From Galaxea fascicularis (Eukaryota; Cnidaria; Anthozoa; Scleractinia; Euphylliidae), in NCBI GenBank assembly GCA_948470475.1, contig OX419342.1, positions 1,579,701 to 1,643,700 on the forward strand: a stretch of DNA of 64,000 nt, written 5' to 3'. Below the pieces are notes generated by a model that was not told the origin of the DNA, did not search any database, and saw only the letters and a list, made by a program, of their open reading frames with translations. Made by a program: the position numbers and the translations under genes. Of the stretch, positions 1 to 11,800 are shown in pieces. Numbering within the stretch: the first letter of the stretch is position 1; every line of letters begins with the position of its first letter.

Positions 1-165
1 GATTATTGTGCTTCTAGCCCAAGACCGAAGATGGACTGAAATTCCTTAGAAACATCTAATTAGGTGTACAAAACTTTCAGCTAAATCTATGATGATCAAC
101 CTAAATTATTCTTAGAGTTGAATGTGGTCACTTTCACTACTGAAGAACACTGTCCGAGTTCTTAC

Positions 166-1713
166 CATAATTCTCCTGAACCTCATTTGTACTTGGGCCT
201 CCTCGTCATTGTATCGTAGCGAAGTTTCCCCTTTCAGCTTGGATTTGGTTCCCTTGAGCTAAAAAAAACGTTTGTAGTGAGTGGTGGTAAAGAATACGTC
301 CCATACCCTTATAAATATCTCTAGACTCAATGCTAAATGTTCTCCCGATTATATAATTACATCACTTGAGTGTGTACTGATCTGACTGACGGCAATACTA
401 TTAGTTATTCTGTCCAATTTTAACGAGAGCTGCACGAGACTAGTCTGCGTAAGGCCTCGATGTTAATCCGTAATTTCCTTTTATGTTGTTTCTTTTCTCA
501 GGCATGATCAACTTTTCAAATCGATGGAGACTTTGAAAGGGCGTCTGCTTCGATAAGATGCACCACTGACTTTCTAGCTCGTCAACTCCAGCGTAAAACA
601 AAACACCACATTGAACCATTGAACGTGCCTGACAGCTGGATGTTTTTTGTTTTTTGTTTTGCTTTCTAGCAGAACGTTTATTTTCACTTTTTGGCATTTT
701 ATGGAGTTACATTACTCCTAACAAACTAACTTATGTGCCATTGCTAACATGTCTGACACAAAAATGTTTACATAATACTTACTCACCATACTTACTACTA
801 TTCACTTACTTACATTGCTTACTTGCACACTAATTACATGACATAACAGTTATCATGACAGCTGGATCTTGGGTAGTTACAGATCCTTTGTGCCGTGACC
901 AAAATGTCTTGTTGCCCAAATATGCTGTCATCGTGTTAATTAAAGTTTGCTGATGGGTACACAGTTTTTTCGATTAATTAAAAAAGGATAACTGAGAGCT
1001 GTGAAACACAAACAAGGCTGTAAGATGTAAAAAGACACCCATAAGCTATGTAAGCAGGATCATCTTCCCTGAAACTTCTTTAAACTACAATCTTGTGCGA
1101 AGTTTTATCAAGGATCCATTTCGACCTTTTACTCAAAGAATCCACACTAATCTGCATTAGCCAAGTAAACACGGAATTTGGCATCGACAACCCCACTTTG
1201 TTTTCACAATTAACAAGTTTTTTTTTCTTAATTTTTTGGCTCGAACTGTTCCCGCCGAGAAACAAGCCGCCTTGTCCTAACGCTTTTCATTTGTTCCTGA
1301 AAAAGCCGCGTTAATGATCATCGGTAAGGGTGGAGTTGAAACGTTTGAATGAGACATGCTGTCAACAACGCTGTGTTAGCCAGCCAAGAGAACACGAGAA
1401 CTCGTAACATAAACATCTCTGCAATAAATATACTCTATAGGTAATTCCTGAAAAGAACAGAGCCGCAGGAAAGTTACACTGACGATATTTTTCCATTCGA
1501 ATTAATTGAATTAAATATGTTGAAACCGGCTGTATCGCAATCTAGCAATGCAGCTACTTCTTCTCTAGGAGTGTAGGAAGCGGCATACTTATATTTATGA
1601 ATATACGGCAATTAACCAAAAACTGAGACTTCCAACCCACTCACTCTTTGTCGATGTTTTTCGTAGGCTATCTGCTGCCATTTCTTCGCTAACGTGTTAC
1701 TTGATTCCGCCAT
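166..1713 (-). CDS. Candidate minus-strand gene fragment, two putative coding exons, function unknown
   Basis: Two exon-like segments on the minus strand fit together. The 5' one (1645-1713) starts with ATG GCG, encodes MAESSNTLAKKWQQIAYEKH followed by RQR, and ends at a good GTGAGT donor. The next (166-258) follows a strong T-rich AG acceptor, is open in only one frame for 31 codons (LKGTKSKLKGETSLRYNDEE and onward) and ends at GTAAGA. Both are phase 0, so they join in frame. I do not recognise the product. It is basic, and its W..Y..HR pattern loosely recalls the start of CFAP97D proteins, but no CFAP97 core follows. Further exons would lie left of the window. The 1.4-kb intron between them holds nothing recognisable. 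The model rests on splice signals and open frame only, so either piece could be spurious. Confidence 0.33.
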
Positions 1714-2269
1714 TACTGATTCAGTACATTAGACACTGTTAGTTGACAATAGGAACTAGATGATGACAACTGGCTTCAGGTGAAATAAAGCATCTATGGC
1801 TCAACAAAAAACTGATTCAACTCTAATTTTTCTCAGTCACATAACGCGGTTTCAAACCATGCAGTCAATATACTTGCCAACGTGATAATAAAGGCTAGAC
1901 TTTACCCAAAACAAGCTCTGCTTCAACTGAGCCTTCTCTCAGCATTTAACTGGTAACCGGAGTATTTCACCGTCTTTGTTATGTAAATTCGACTAAGCTT
2001 ACTGTCAATATAAACGTACACTAAAGGGCTTCACATAAATAATTTAAAATTTTACATAAATTTTTTAATTTGCGTAAAGCTTTAATTTATTTTAACACAG
2101 TTTAGTCCTTTTATTTTACTTTATGGCCTGGTTATTCAGTTTTTCTCATTTCTATTTTTTTCTCCTCTGTCAAGTAGGTTCAAACATTTATTTGCTTGGT
2201 TTCATTCCGCAGCTAAATCAAACTCACGTTACTAGGTCTGCAACTCATAAATAGATAGGCAACCGCAAA

Positions 2270-2534
2270 TGTTGATAATAATAACATGGTTATAGTGAAA
2301 GTGCACTTAGCAGCTCAGTAGTTTATAAGCACTCCACTTAAATTCCAAGAAACACTGACATATTCAAATGAACATAACATCATAGGAATCCCAACTGGTA
2401 GGAGGCAGACTAGTTGGCTATTTACAAGGATGACCGAGGAGTTGAACCAAGCGCTTACCCAGAACAACACCAGCTAGGGATTTGAACCCGGGTTACCGCA
2501 TTGAAATCCGGCGCCCTAACCACTCGGCCATAAC
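2270..2534 (-). mobile_element. tRNA-derived SINE
   Basis: Read on the minus strand, the element begins with a tRNA-like head. The A box TGGCCGAGTGG lies at 2520-2530 and the B box GGGTTCAAATCC at 2478-2489. A non-tRNA body follows (with GCCAACTAGTCTGCCTCC), ending in a short TTATTATTATC tail near 2272-2285. The pol III boxes and simple-repeat tail are diagnostic of a SINE. The head resembles a Ser/Leu-type tRNA, but the acceptor stem is not maintained, so it is not a functional tRNA gene. Confidence 0.72.
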
Positions 2535-4620
2535 TTACTCGGAAATAACTTAAAACCACGTCGGACTAAATACACCTGTAAATGTTTTGTTTCAACTTGT
2601 CGCATTCTTTTAAACCTTCTTAACAGATCTACAGTAAACACAGAGAACTATTTTTTCCTTCTTTCACTTGATTTAACTAAACGTCGGTCCACGTCCCCTG
2701 CATGCCTTACGTTTGTAATAAGCTGAAGCCATTCTTTTATTCCGTGGATATAAATCACCGTATAAGCTCCTTAACCCAAAACAGTATCGCTAATAATACT
2801 CGCTGTAATAGATCGGATTAAGCGCGGATAAAACTTTCGCCGATGATCTTAATCTTATCGGTCAGTTGTTCAACATATCCGGCAGTCAGAAATAATGCTG
2901 AGCACCAAATCAAAACTCAGCGATCGCAAGTAAATGATGTAAAATTTTGGAGACCTGAACGTGGTAATCGGTGTTCCAATCGCCTGTTTTCGTTTTATCT
3001 ACGGCTGATTTTGACAAGAAAACTGCCGTGAAGAAGGATTGCAGGATAGTGAAAGGGTTATAGCGAAAAATGAATCCCGAAATGCGGATGTTTTTTTCTT
3101 TTCAAACAGCAGGAACGAGATGAAAATCTCATTTGAAACAGTTAGTTTCTTTATTTTGTTATTCAGCGTCTGTTTACGTTGGTTTTAGCTACGTCAAGTT
3201 ATTAAAAAAGTGTCAGAATCAACACCATTTCCATGGCGATAACTAGACACACAGAGACTCAGAACGTGATTACCCTGAGCTCAACAAATAGCCTGTTATG
3301 GCCGCAACGCTATCATCTTTGACTGGAGGTAAGGAATTATTCTCCTGTGCTCACAAATCAGCCAGAATGGTCTTAAAATACGCACGGCTTTGCTTTGGCT
3401 AGTTAATTTCTGAGACAGCTGTGACAGACATTTATTGAACCTCTTGCTCAATTTCCATAATGTACAAGAAATCGTCTCGCAAGTTGCCACAGTTAATTCA
3501 TTTGTTTTCATCTCGGCCACGCCGATGATAAAAAGATCACTGCATCAGACGTCCGTATAACATGAATTCTCTCCAGAAAAGTGAATAACAATAGCAAACG
3601 CAGTCCTAACATGATACACAACCCATTAATAGCCATTGATACATACCGTATAAAAGCATAGTTACTCGAACTTTCCGTCGGCTTCTTAGTTTGAATAACA
3701 GCCGAAGATTTTAACGGCGAAACTCAAAGCTCTGTAGAGCGCTGTCGCCGTCGCCGACGCCGTTCTACAGAAAGCTACGCACGCGTACTTACAGAACACT
3801 GGCAATCAAGTGATATATATTCAGCTCAGCTCATGGTTTCATTTCAACGGTACGTTTCGCAGTCGTCTGTTCGATTCACAATTCCATGATACACAGAACA
3901 AACTTTGAAGATCTTAGGGATAAATTTTTGAAAAGTAACCGTGTTAAGTTTGTACATGCCGGACAAGTGTATGTGTCATGGCCAGTTGTGTTAACAAAAG
4001 AGCAAAAATTGCCGAACAAATCCACCTGCAGTCTCTGGTAATTATAAAATAAGCTAAGACGATCAGTTTCTCACTGAACTCATACTGAAATATAGAGTTT
4101 TGATAAGTTTGTATTTCTCAGAATATTCAGCACTAAACAATTTCATTAGTCCGTTTACTTAAACCAGCGTTACTAAGCCGTTTCACTAGCGTCGAATTAA
4201 ATGCGAAAAACTTTCGATCTAGTAAAGGACACTCGTGTTTAAGTAGCCTTTTCTTTGATTTGAACACGCTCATGAGGCCCTCCTTGACTTCGATGTTGAA
4301 TACTCGTGAACGCGGTTTGAAGCTCCCAGCAGATAAGGCCGTTACCTACCGGGTAAAATTATATGTACTGCAGCCAATACCGATTTTCGTTGACCGCGAG
4401 AAAATGACTTATCCACTAAGCAATAAATTAAACAACTCACACAACTTAATTTGCATTTCCATATATACTTACAAAAAGTTTGAAATAGCAAAAAAAATAA
4501 AATAAAAAACAAAAAACTAGATGAAATTATTAAATCAGCTATTTACATGAAATAAAAAATAAGCAGATATGGATTGCAATGTTTATACGATTGACGCTGC
4601 CCGAAAATACTCCAAAGGCT

Positions 4621-4926
4621 AAAGCCTGGTTTTCACTAGTGACGCAAGCATAAGCGCAAACAAAACAGCTCTTATTTCACCGTGAAACGACCGGCCTCGA
4701 CGCAAGCATAAACACAAGCGCAAGCACAAGCATAAGGATCAAGATTTTTTCTTTTCTCGTGCTTGCGCTTGTGCTTACGTGCGTAGTGATTAACAGACTT
4801 GACAAATAAGTGGGTTCGTTCCTCTTATGTTTCTGCTTATGCTTATTCTTATGTTGCTGCTGTTTTCACTTGCACTTGTGCTTATGTTTGCGCTTACGCT
4901 TGCGTTGCTAGTGAAAAACCAGGCTT
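4621..4926. mobile_element. Palindromic MITE with TAA target duplication (PIF/Harbinger-like)
   Basis: The two ends are inverted copies: AAGCCTGGTTTTCACTAG on the left and the complement of CTAGTGAAAAACCAGGCTT on the right. The interior is rich in variants of GCAAGCATAAGCACAAGCGC on both strands. A TAA trinucleotide directly flanks each end, which fits the 3-bp duplication of PIF/Harbinger elements. No transposase is encoded. Confidence 0.62.
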
Positions 4927-6813
4927 AATCGTGTCGGGCAGTGTCAGCCGAAATTCTTATCATCAAGTGAGGTGTAAATCAACGCCGGTACGCAAAGACA
5001 GCACATAATACGGAATAAATACAGAATCGCAGAATTAATTGGATCAAATATAATAGCAGCACTAAAATTAACTAGTTGAGCATCTAAGGCCAAGCCAGAA
5101 AATTACAACTCGGCTCGGTGAAGGCATATCGCCTGAAATTTCATTAGGCTGAAGTCAGTATTGGTCAAGGCCGTTGAGCGACTTTTGGCACTGATTTTCC
5201 AATACTCAATTTCAGCTTTTTCTCTTATTTCCTCATGAAGTACCTGAAGCAGCATTGCACTAACTGATTAATTTTTCCGACCGCAGATTTCATGGATTAA
5301 CAAACTACTCATTCCGAAACCTGGTAAGTTTTACCGTGGGGTGGAAACGTAATGTGACCTCAAACGCGGGCCAGTTACTGCGGAAACGCTGACAAACTGT
5401 ACTTTAGTTACTTCCTTGGTTTGCGTTTCAGCCCGGCAGTATAGATAAGCAATGATGTCGCTGCAACAGTACAAAAACGGCGGATTTCCACCGGCCAACA
5501 AATTATTGAATAAGATGTGGAATTATGAGAACTACAAGAGACACCGAACAAAGGTGAGACATTGATTATCATAGAAATAGCTGTCACTAAGTCTATATTC
5601 AGCATATCTGGTAGTTAGGTCTCCTCCCACCAACTTGCCTGGCTGATGTTGAAGCAGGAGGGAAGTAGGGAAGCTTAGGAAAGCTAGTAAGGGGGGGGTA
5701 TAGGAAAAAGGCGAACCCTCGTGCTCGCGCGCGCTCTCCTGACTACTTTCTCACTGGCTACCTTTCATGTCTCGCTAGCCTTCGTAGTAAGCGTCACTGT
5801 TCGAACCCATTTACTGTTTACCGCATTCTGACCGCACGAAAATTGAGCGGAGAGAGGAAAAACAGGACGATGCCCCCCCCCCCCACCCCTTCCCCGTTCC
5901 TTTTTGTTTGCTCTCGCCCAAACTTTCACGCGGCCACTATTCTTTCCAACGGAGGCTTTGTTGACATAAGCCTTTATAATTATATATAAGAGCTAAGCAT
6001 TGCGGAAGTAAGTAAATAAGCAAGCAATCAGTTTATTTATCCACCGTAAAAATTGATAAGAACAACAACTGACAACAACAATTTATTGAGGTACTTCCAC
6101 AAAGTTAAATGGCATTACCTAAAATAGATTAATAAATAAAAATAAAAAGCGTTCCAGACAGACAGTTAAAAAGAAACCCACTGATTACCCCATGGTATGG
6201 GAGATAGAGGCAACGGGGCGACTCGCTTCAAGGACAGTTTATCCTTATACCCTGACGGGGAAGGGGTACGGGCATTATTAAATAACGAATTGAAATTAAT
6301 TCAGCTTGTCTGGCTGCCTTGGAGTCCACATGAATGTTTTCGTGTAGAAAAATCGAACCTCTAGTTATGCAGCGTCTGCTTCCGGCTTTTCAATCTTCTG
6401 GAACCGGCTTTAATTAGAGATAACTTTGCAACGGGAAATACGTTTGATCTTAGTCATGAGATTAATTTTCCACTTGAACACTCTCGTAGAAAGGCACATA
6501 CTTAAAATGCAAATGGGCAATGCGTCGCCATGACAAAACAACACGTACCACCCGCACGCGATCTTTTTTTTTTTTGCAACAAAACTGTCTCAAATTCTGG
6601 CGAGGTAAATATTTGAATACCAACTCGAGAGCAAAGGGCATTTTTAAGTGACCTCGAGGGAATATCGCCCAGTCAGTCCACTGCGAGGAAGTTAATATTT
6701 TACGGAGTTGAGATCGAGTTTTTGTGCGTTTTGCACTGACAAATTCGTATGTCGTGAGCTTTTCTGGAAGCCATTGTTATCGGAGTTTTGTCATCCAGCT
6801 TTAAGGAGTCACC

Positions 6814-6909
6814 ATGCATAGCTGTTTCCCTGGGAAAAAGATGCCCTCGTGCAACAAAACCGTTGAGAAGAGGTTTGAAAAGGAGAAAGAAGAGGATTAC
6901 TATCAAAGG
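6814..6909 (+). CDS. Alternative first coding exon of the CFAP97-annexin gene
   Basis: An ATG in strong context (CACCATGC) opens 32 codons, MHSCFPGKKMPSCNKTVEKR then FEKEKEEDYYQR, ending phase 0 at a GTACGT donor. The end closely matches the first exon at 8817-8891, which ends TEDYHQR in the same phase before GTAGGC, and both would splice to the exon at 9489. At the splice border the DNA also matches (TATCAAAGG/GT versus CATCAAAGG/GT). The simplest reading is a duplicated 5' exon giving two N-termini (32 or 25 residues) and two promoters 2 kb apart. An alternative is a dead copy left by duplication. Transcript evidence would decide. Confidence 0.55.
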
Positions 6910-8816
6910 GTACGTTAAATATAAGGGAATAACCTTGCACGCCGTGAAATATCGTATCTCGCGTGATTCTAAACTGGCTTATTTACCAAGGTTCTGAATA
7001 TTTCTGTGCGATAAGATTTTTATCAGTAATATAGATATCTGATTATGGATAAATACAAACAATCAAGAGATTAAGGCACGTTATTTTGAGGAAATTTTGT
7101 TCATTACGTATTCCATTAAATATGACAATCGTGCAGCCTTGTGTATTTTCGATTAACAGGCTAACCGATTAGTTTCTCGTTAGTATAGACTAAGACACTG
7201 ATCAACTGTCAACGGTGAAGACACTCGGTGAAACTCGTCAATACTAGTTTCTTTTTCACGCCATCTGGGACAAAAGACCACATTGAGCCAATAGATGATG
7301 TTCCTTGGCCGTTTCTGAACAGGAACTTCAAAAGTTCATCACAGCAACATTAAGTATGCGTATACTCGTCGATAAATTAATCAAGACTGCACGAGTGGTT
7401 TACTTATTCTAATCTTTACGTAAAATCTCTTGAATACGTAAAGGAAATCGCACGACCTCGAGTACAATTCGGGATTAATAGGTACGAGTGATTTTGAAAG
7501 TTCTCTCTCAAAATTGCACGAGGCGAGTGCAATTTGAGAACTTTCAAAATCACGAGTATCTATTAATCCCGAATTGTACGAGAAGGTCGTGCGATTTTTT
7601 ATTTACGGTACGTTCAACAAAATTACGAACTTACGCGCCGTTGACATGGAAACTTTGGGATTAATTGTACTGCTTTCGACCAATCAGAATTGAGTGATTT
7701 TATTGAGTGTGCTATAAAGCTTTAAATAGTTGTCAGAAGTAAAGCATACAATCATGCAATCGGCGGAGAGTTCCGCTGAAGCTCTTTTAAACTTTCAAGA
7801 GATTTCGCATAGGTTTTATTAGGCTCTTGTTTAGAAGAAATTAGATTGTGTAAAATGGTCTACTCAGTGCGCGAAAAAGGTCCATTTTAAGACCAAACCA
7901 CATTTTATTTGTTACCTGTGTCTGCACCAACTTGGGGAAACCAGTCGACCGGATATTTTGTGTAGCTCAATGCGTCTGATACGGAAATCTTGTAAAAGCG
8001 GTCACTAATGAATCACTTAAGGTTGTTTTCAAATGATTTCGTCGATCGATGATTGATCAATGAACGTAGCATTTCAGTTAGGGTTACAAGATTAAAAGCC
8101 AGGTCTGTCAATCACACCTTATCCTAGGCACATCTCTCATGTTTCACCACAATTCTCCATCGTCCAGTAAGAACGGACTTCAAACTTACTGGTTTACGCA
8201 GGCTGTGTCCGCGGATTCCATTTTTTTCCCTACATACTAATTCATAGATCTTTCTAAAATGGCGGAAGTTCCATGGAAAATGCTTATGAAGAATAAAAAG
8301 GTCAATGAATTTTTGTAGTGTTAAGGACAAAATCGTAAAAGAATTTCCCTGAAATATCTGAGCCAGTTTTAATCCCGAAGCGTTTTAGTATGCTTAGAGG
8401 AGTAGTTTCAGATGAAAAGTTACTTCATCTTAATTTTGTACATGACGACCGGAAAAGATAGCGTGACTCCAAGGAAACGAATGCGTGACTAGTAAGTTCC
8501 CAGTCTTAACCGAGTTGCTAAGTTGTATGTTCTGTTTCCCTCGAGACGAAACCGATCGCCATGAGGTCAGCCCACAATTTGAATAACAAAGCTTATTTCT
8601 GGTCGTCGCTAAAGCAAATCGTAGGGCTGACCCAAAAGGCAGTGTTCTTGTCATTTTGTTTTTCAATCGTGTGAAAGATTACACGCCGAAATCAAGGCAT
8701 TCAAATCAAAAAGCTAAACCCTGAGCTACATTGCAACATCTGTTTCAGCATCGAAGTGCAAATGTGTGGTAAATATTTATCCAGAAATATAAACACTTAG
8801 AGAGCAAACAGTTAAT
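6910..8816 (+). other. Interval between the two alternative first exons
   Basis: This would be intronic for the upstream isoform and promoter plus 5' UTR for the downstream one. It contains the 153-bp palindrome at 7445-7597. Next to it (7650-7715) is a segment whose copy recurs inverted at about 26634-26700 (shared CGACCAATCAGAATT), so a dispersed repeat spans this area. No further exon was found. Confidence 0.5.
7445..7597. repeat. Long near-perfect palindrome
   Basis: The arm beginning AAATCGCACGACCTCG is answered by CGAGAAGGTCGTGCGATTT, with GATTTTGAAAGTTCTC/GAGAACTTTCAAAATC towards the centre. Arms are about 70 bp with only a few mismatches and a loop of a few bases. It could fold into a single hairpin. 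It probably belongs to a MITE-like repeat, but its outer ends are not clear. Confidence 0.75.
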
Positions 8817-11800
8817 ATGAGTGCGGAATTTCGACGCAATCCCGTTGATCGACGATTGAGAAGGCGACAGACCGAAGATTATCATCAAAGGGTAGGCTTA
8901 TTTAACGTTATAAAATCTGGTTTGGAATTCATTACGATTCTAATTTTTGCTAATTTTAATATCGACGTACTTTGTATCAGAAATGCTTACGTGGTTTCAC
9001 TCAGTTTCCAAAGCGTGCATCAGCTGTTAGTTAACTTGAAATAACGTGGTTTGAACTCTCGGCAAACGTGTCGTGATGCGATCAATATAGGACTCGCACG
9101 TAATCATATCGATCATACATTATCAAGGAAAGCCGGCGACAAATCAGAAATGTAAAACAATGACAGTTGAACGTAACGATGTGCGTCAATGTACATTAAA
9201 TGTACCATTCGCTTCCTTCTTTCTGCTGACTTTCCTGTGATTTTATTTCATTTACTGGGTTTCTTTGCTGTGTGTCGGCCGAAATATATAAACTTCAAAT
9301 CTGTGATGAAAGCTGAAATATTCACCTTGTGTAAACAGATTATTCCCAAGGGAAATCAGACCTGAAATTGACTTCACGAGATTCTTTGACCTAATTTTAT
9401 CGATATTTACATAAACTAAAGTTTACGAAAGGCAATACATGGCAACGGAAATTGAAAAGACAGCATGTTTTTTTGTCCTATTTTCTAGCTGCAAAATGTC
9501 AAGCCTTTTCTTGATATAACTCCTCCAAGAGAACATCACCACCTCCAACTATCTGTCAAGAAAATCCAGGTGAGAAACTTCATTCCAAATCACGGTTTAT
9601 TTGAAACAGTTCCGTCTTTCTTCATATTGTTTTATCCTCTCATTCTATTTACTCGATTTCCACTGGTTTGATGTGTAGATGCAGCAAGAAAGACAAGCAG
9701 CAATTGATAGACAGAATCAAGTGATTCTTTCAGCACTTATGAAAATCAAACAGTCTCCTGCAAGAGTGGACAACTGGAATAAAGATTGGAAACCAAGGTT
9801 TTTACTGATGTATTCTAAGTTATTTCAGCTGTTCTCTCATCATGGTATGCCTTTTGGTGTACTGGCTGAAAGGCTACTGACTGTCCTATTAAATGGTGAA
9901 TTCCAGGTTGAGTGGCTGACTAACTGAATGACTTACTTGTTGTGTGGTGGACCGACTGATTGCCAGTCTGATTGATACACTCACTGATTGGATAAATGCC
10001 TTTCTACATGTAACTGACTGACTGTCTGTCTGACTGACAGACTGCCTGCCTGCCTGCCTCACTGACTGACTGACTGACTGAAAAACCAGATGGACTGACT
10101 GATAGACCAGTCCTACACACTGACCGTAACTGGCTGAGTTACAGATGGACAGCTTGTCTGACTCATTGACTCATTGACTGACCAAGTAAGTAAACACTGA
10201 ATGAAGGTAAATGGCTGACAGATTGACAAGGTTGACTGTCTGACTGTCAGCTTGGCAGGATCACTGATAACAGACTCATCTTCCTGAACTTCAACAGACA
10301 TTCCTAGTCAACTGTAGGAATTACAGTGAAAGGCATATTGGCAATGAAAAGCACAGTGTTTTCCTTTTTAAAACCTCTGTTTGTTAAATTTTAGTGATGA
10401 TAGGCTGAAAAGCTTCCGGGACAGAAAACAGAGAAGAATAAAGCTAGAAAATGAGGTATAATCTACTACTCTGCAATTGGGTCTTTGGATACAGAACAGC
10501 TTTCATAAACTAACCGCATACACAGTGTTGTATCTAGGGTTTATAATAATTTTTCAATTCAAACAAAGGATCTGATGGCATGATAGCCACTACAGCGGTT
10601 GTACAATTGTAATGGGAGTTGGCTAACTCAATCCAGTGAATAACCTGACTTTGGTGATTGGATGACATTCACTTTTGTCGAAATATTTTTGCTATTAAAA
10701 TAGCAATAGTACAAATTGGTGCCCTTGGGGCCCAACGGCACTAATGCGCTTGCGCTTTTGTTTTATTTGAATTCGTCGAAAACTTCCGCGTTTAGGTTCT
10801 CGTAGACAGCGTGCAGACGTTTCCGGTTTTGCACTCAAAAGAAGTAGGAGACGTCTGCACGCAAGCTAGGTTCCCGTGTCGCACTCGCAAATCAAATGGT
10901 TTAACTCAGTTTTTTCGTAGAGTCTAGATCCGAGTAGAAGTATTTGGAATAACCGAGAAATCATCAATGATTCATGAGACCCCTCGCTGTTTAAGTTGAT
11001 TTGTAGTGAGCCATAAGTTTGTTTCTTGCAGATGTCTCGGGTCCTTGCTGTAGCTGATTGCTTAATTAATCTCTGTTTGTTGGTCTTTCATTCCGCAGAA
11101 ACAACGCGAACGACTGAAAAACATTCAGCCATATTATGACGTGGACGAATGGGTAAGAATTTCTTTTGGCCAAGCGATATAGATTATGTGGTCTTTGACT
11201 GAATTTAATGATAATGAATTATAATCATCATCATATATGTATTAGAGTTTTTTGGAACATACTTCAGTCTTCTACATTGGAAGCCCTCGCGCTCTGTAGT
11301 CTGTTCTGGTTTGAACTGAAGTAATGAGATGACTCAGTGTTAAGTCATTATAGCTTAAAACTGTATCGCACACGGGCACCAATGAACTAATCAGAGATGC
11401 TGGGTTCCTCCACAAAATGTACCGAAATAAACGATTTATGAAATAACACTTATGATTCGAGAGTAAACGCGGTTTTCATCCCTCTCTAGGTTTAACTGAG
11501 TATCGGTATAGGTGGTTTTCACGTTACGTAATCGCCGTCATGCTGATGGACGGTAAACAATACATCTCTCATTAGCTCGTTTTGTTCGTCCACCAGCATT
11601 TGTACATTTCACCATTGTTATCTGTGTCTCTAGAGATTGGCTGCAAACCACCTATGTGGGTTTCTGGTACGATATCGGCCATGACTCTTCCGAATGGAAC
11701 AACTAACCTTTGCAAGCAAGTGCCGCCCAGTATAAAAATAAAAATGTTTTGAACACCCTTTCCTTTTTGCTAGGAAAAAGATTACAAAAAGCACCAGTAC

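Larger units (their letters stand above)
1714..6813. other. Intergenic region, no supported gene
   Basis: No reading frame here has convincing splice sites or a recognisable product. It holds a tRNA-derived SINE (2270-2534), a PIF/Harbinger-like MITE (4621-4926), an imperfect hairpin near 3733-3778 with the half-sites CTCTGTAGA and TTCTACAG, a run of G near 5692 and a run of C near 5873. The right part must include the upstream promoter of the giant annexin gene, but no core promoter element is clear. Confidence 0.5.

Noticed and set aside
2460..2534. tRNA gene (Ser/Leu-like) on the minus strand
   Set aside because: A and B boxes are present, but the acceptor stem does not pair and a SINE body and tail follow.
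9935..10301. Repetitive peptide frames across the GACT array
   Set aside because: A tetranucleotide array leaves frames open by its periodicity; not coding.
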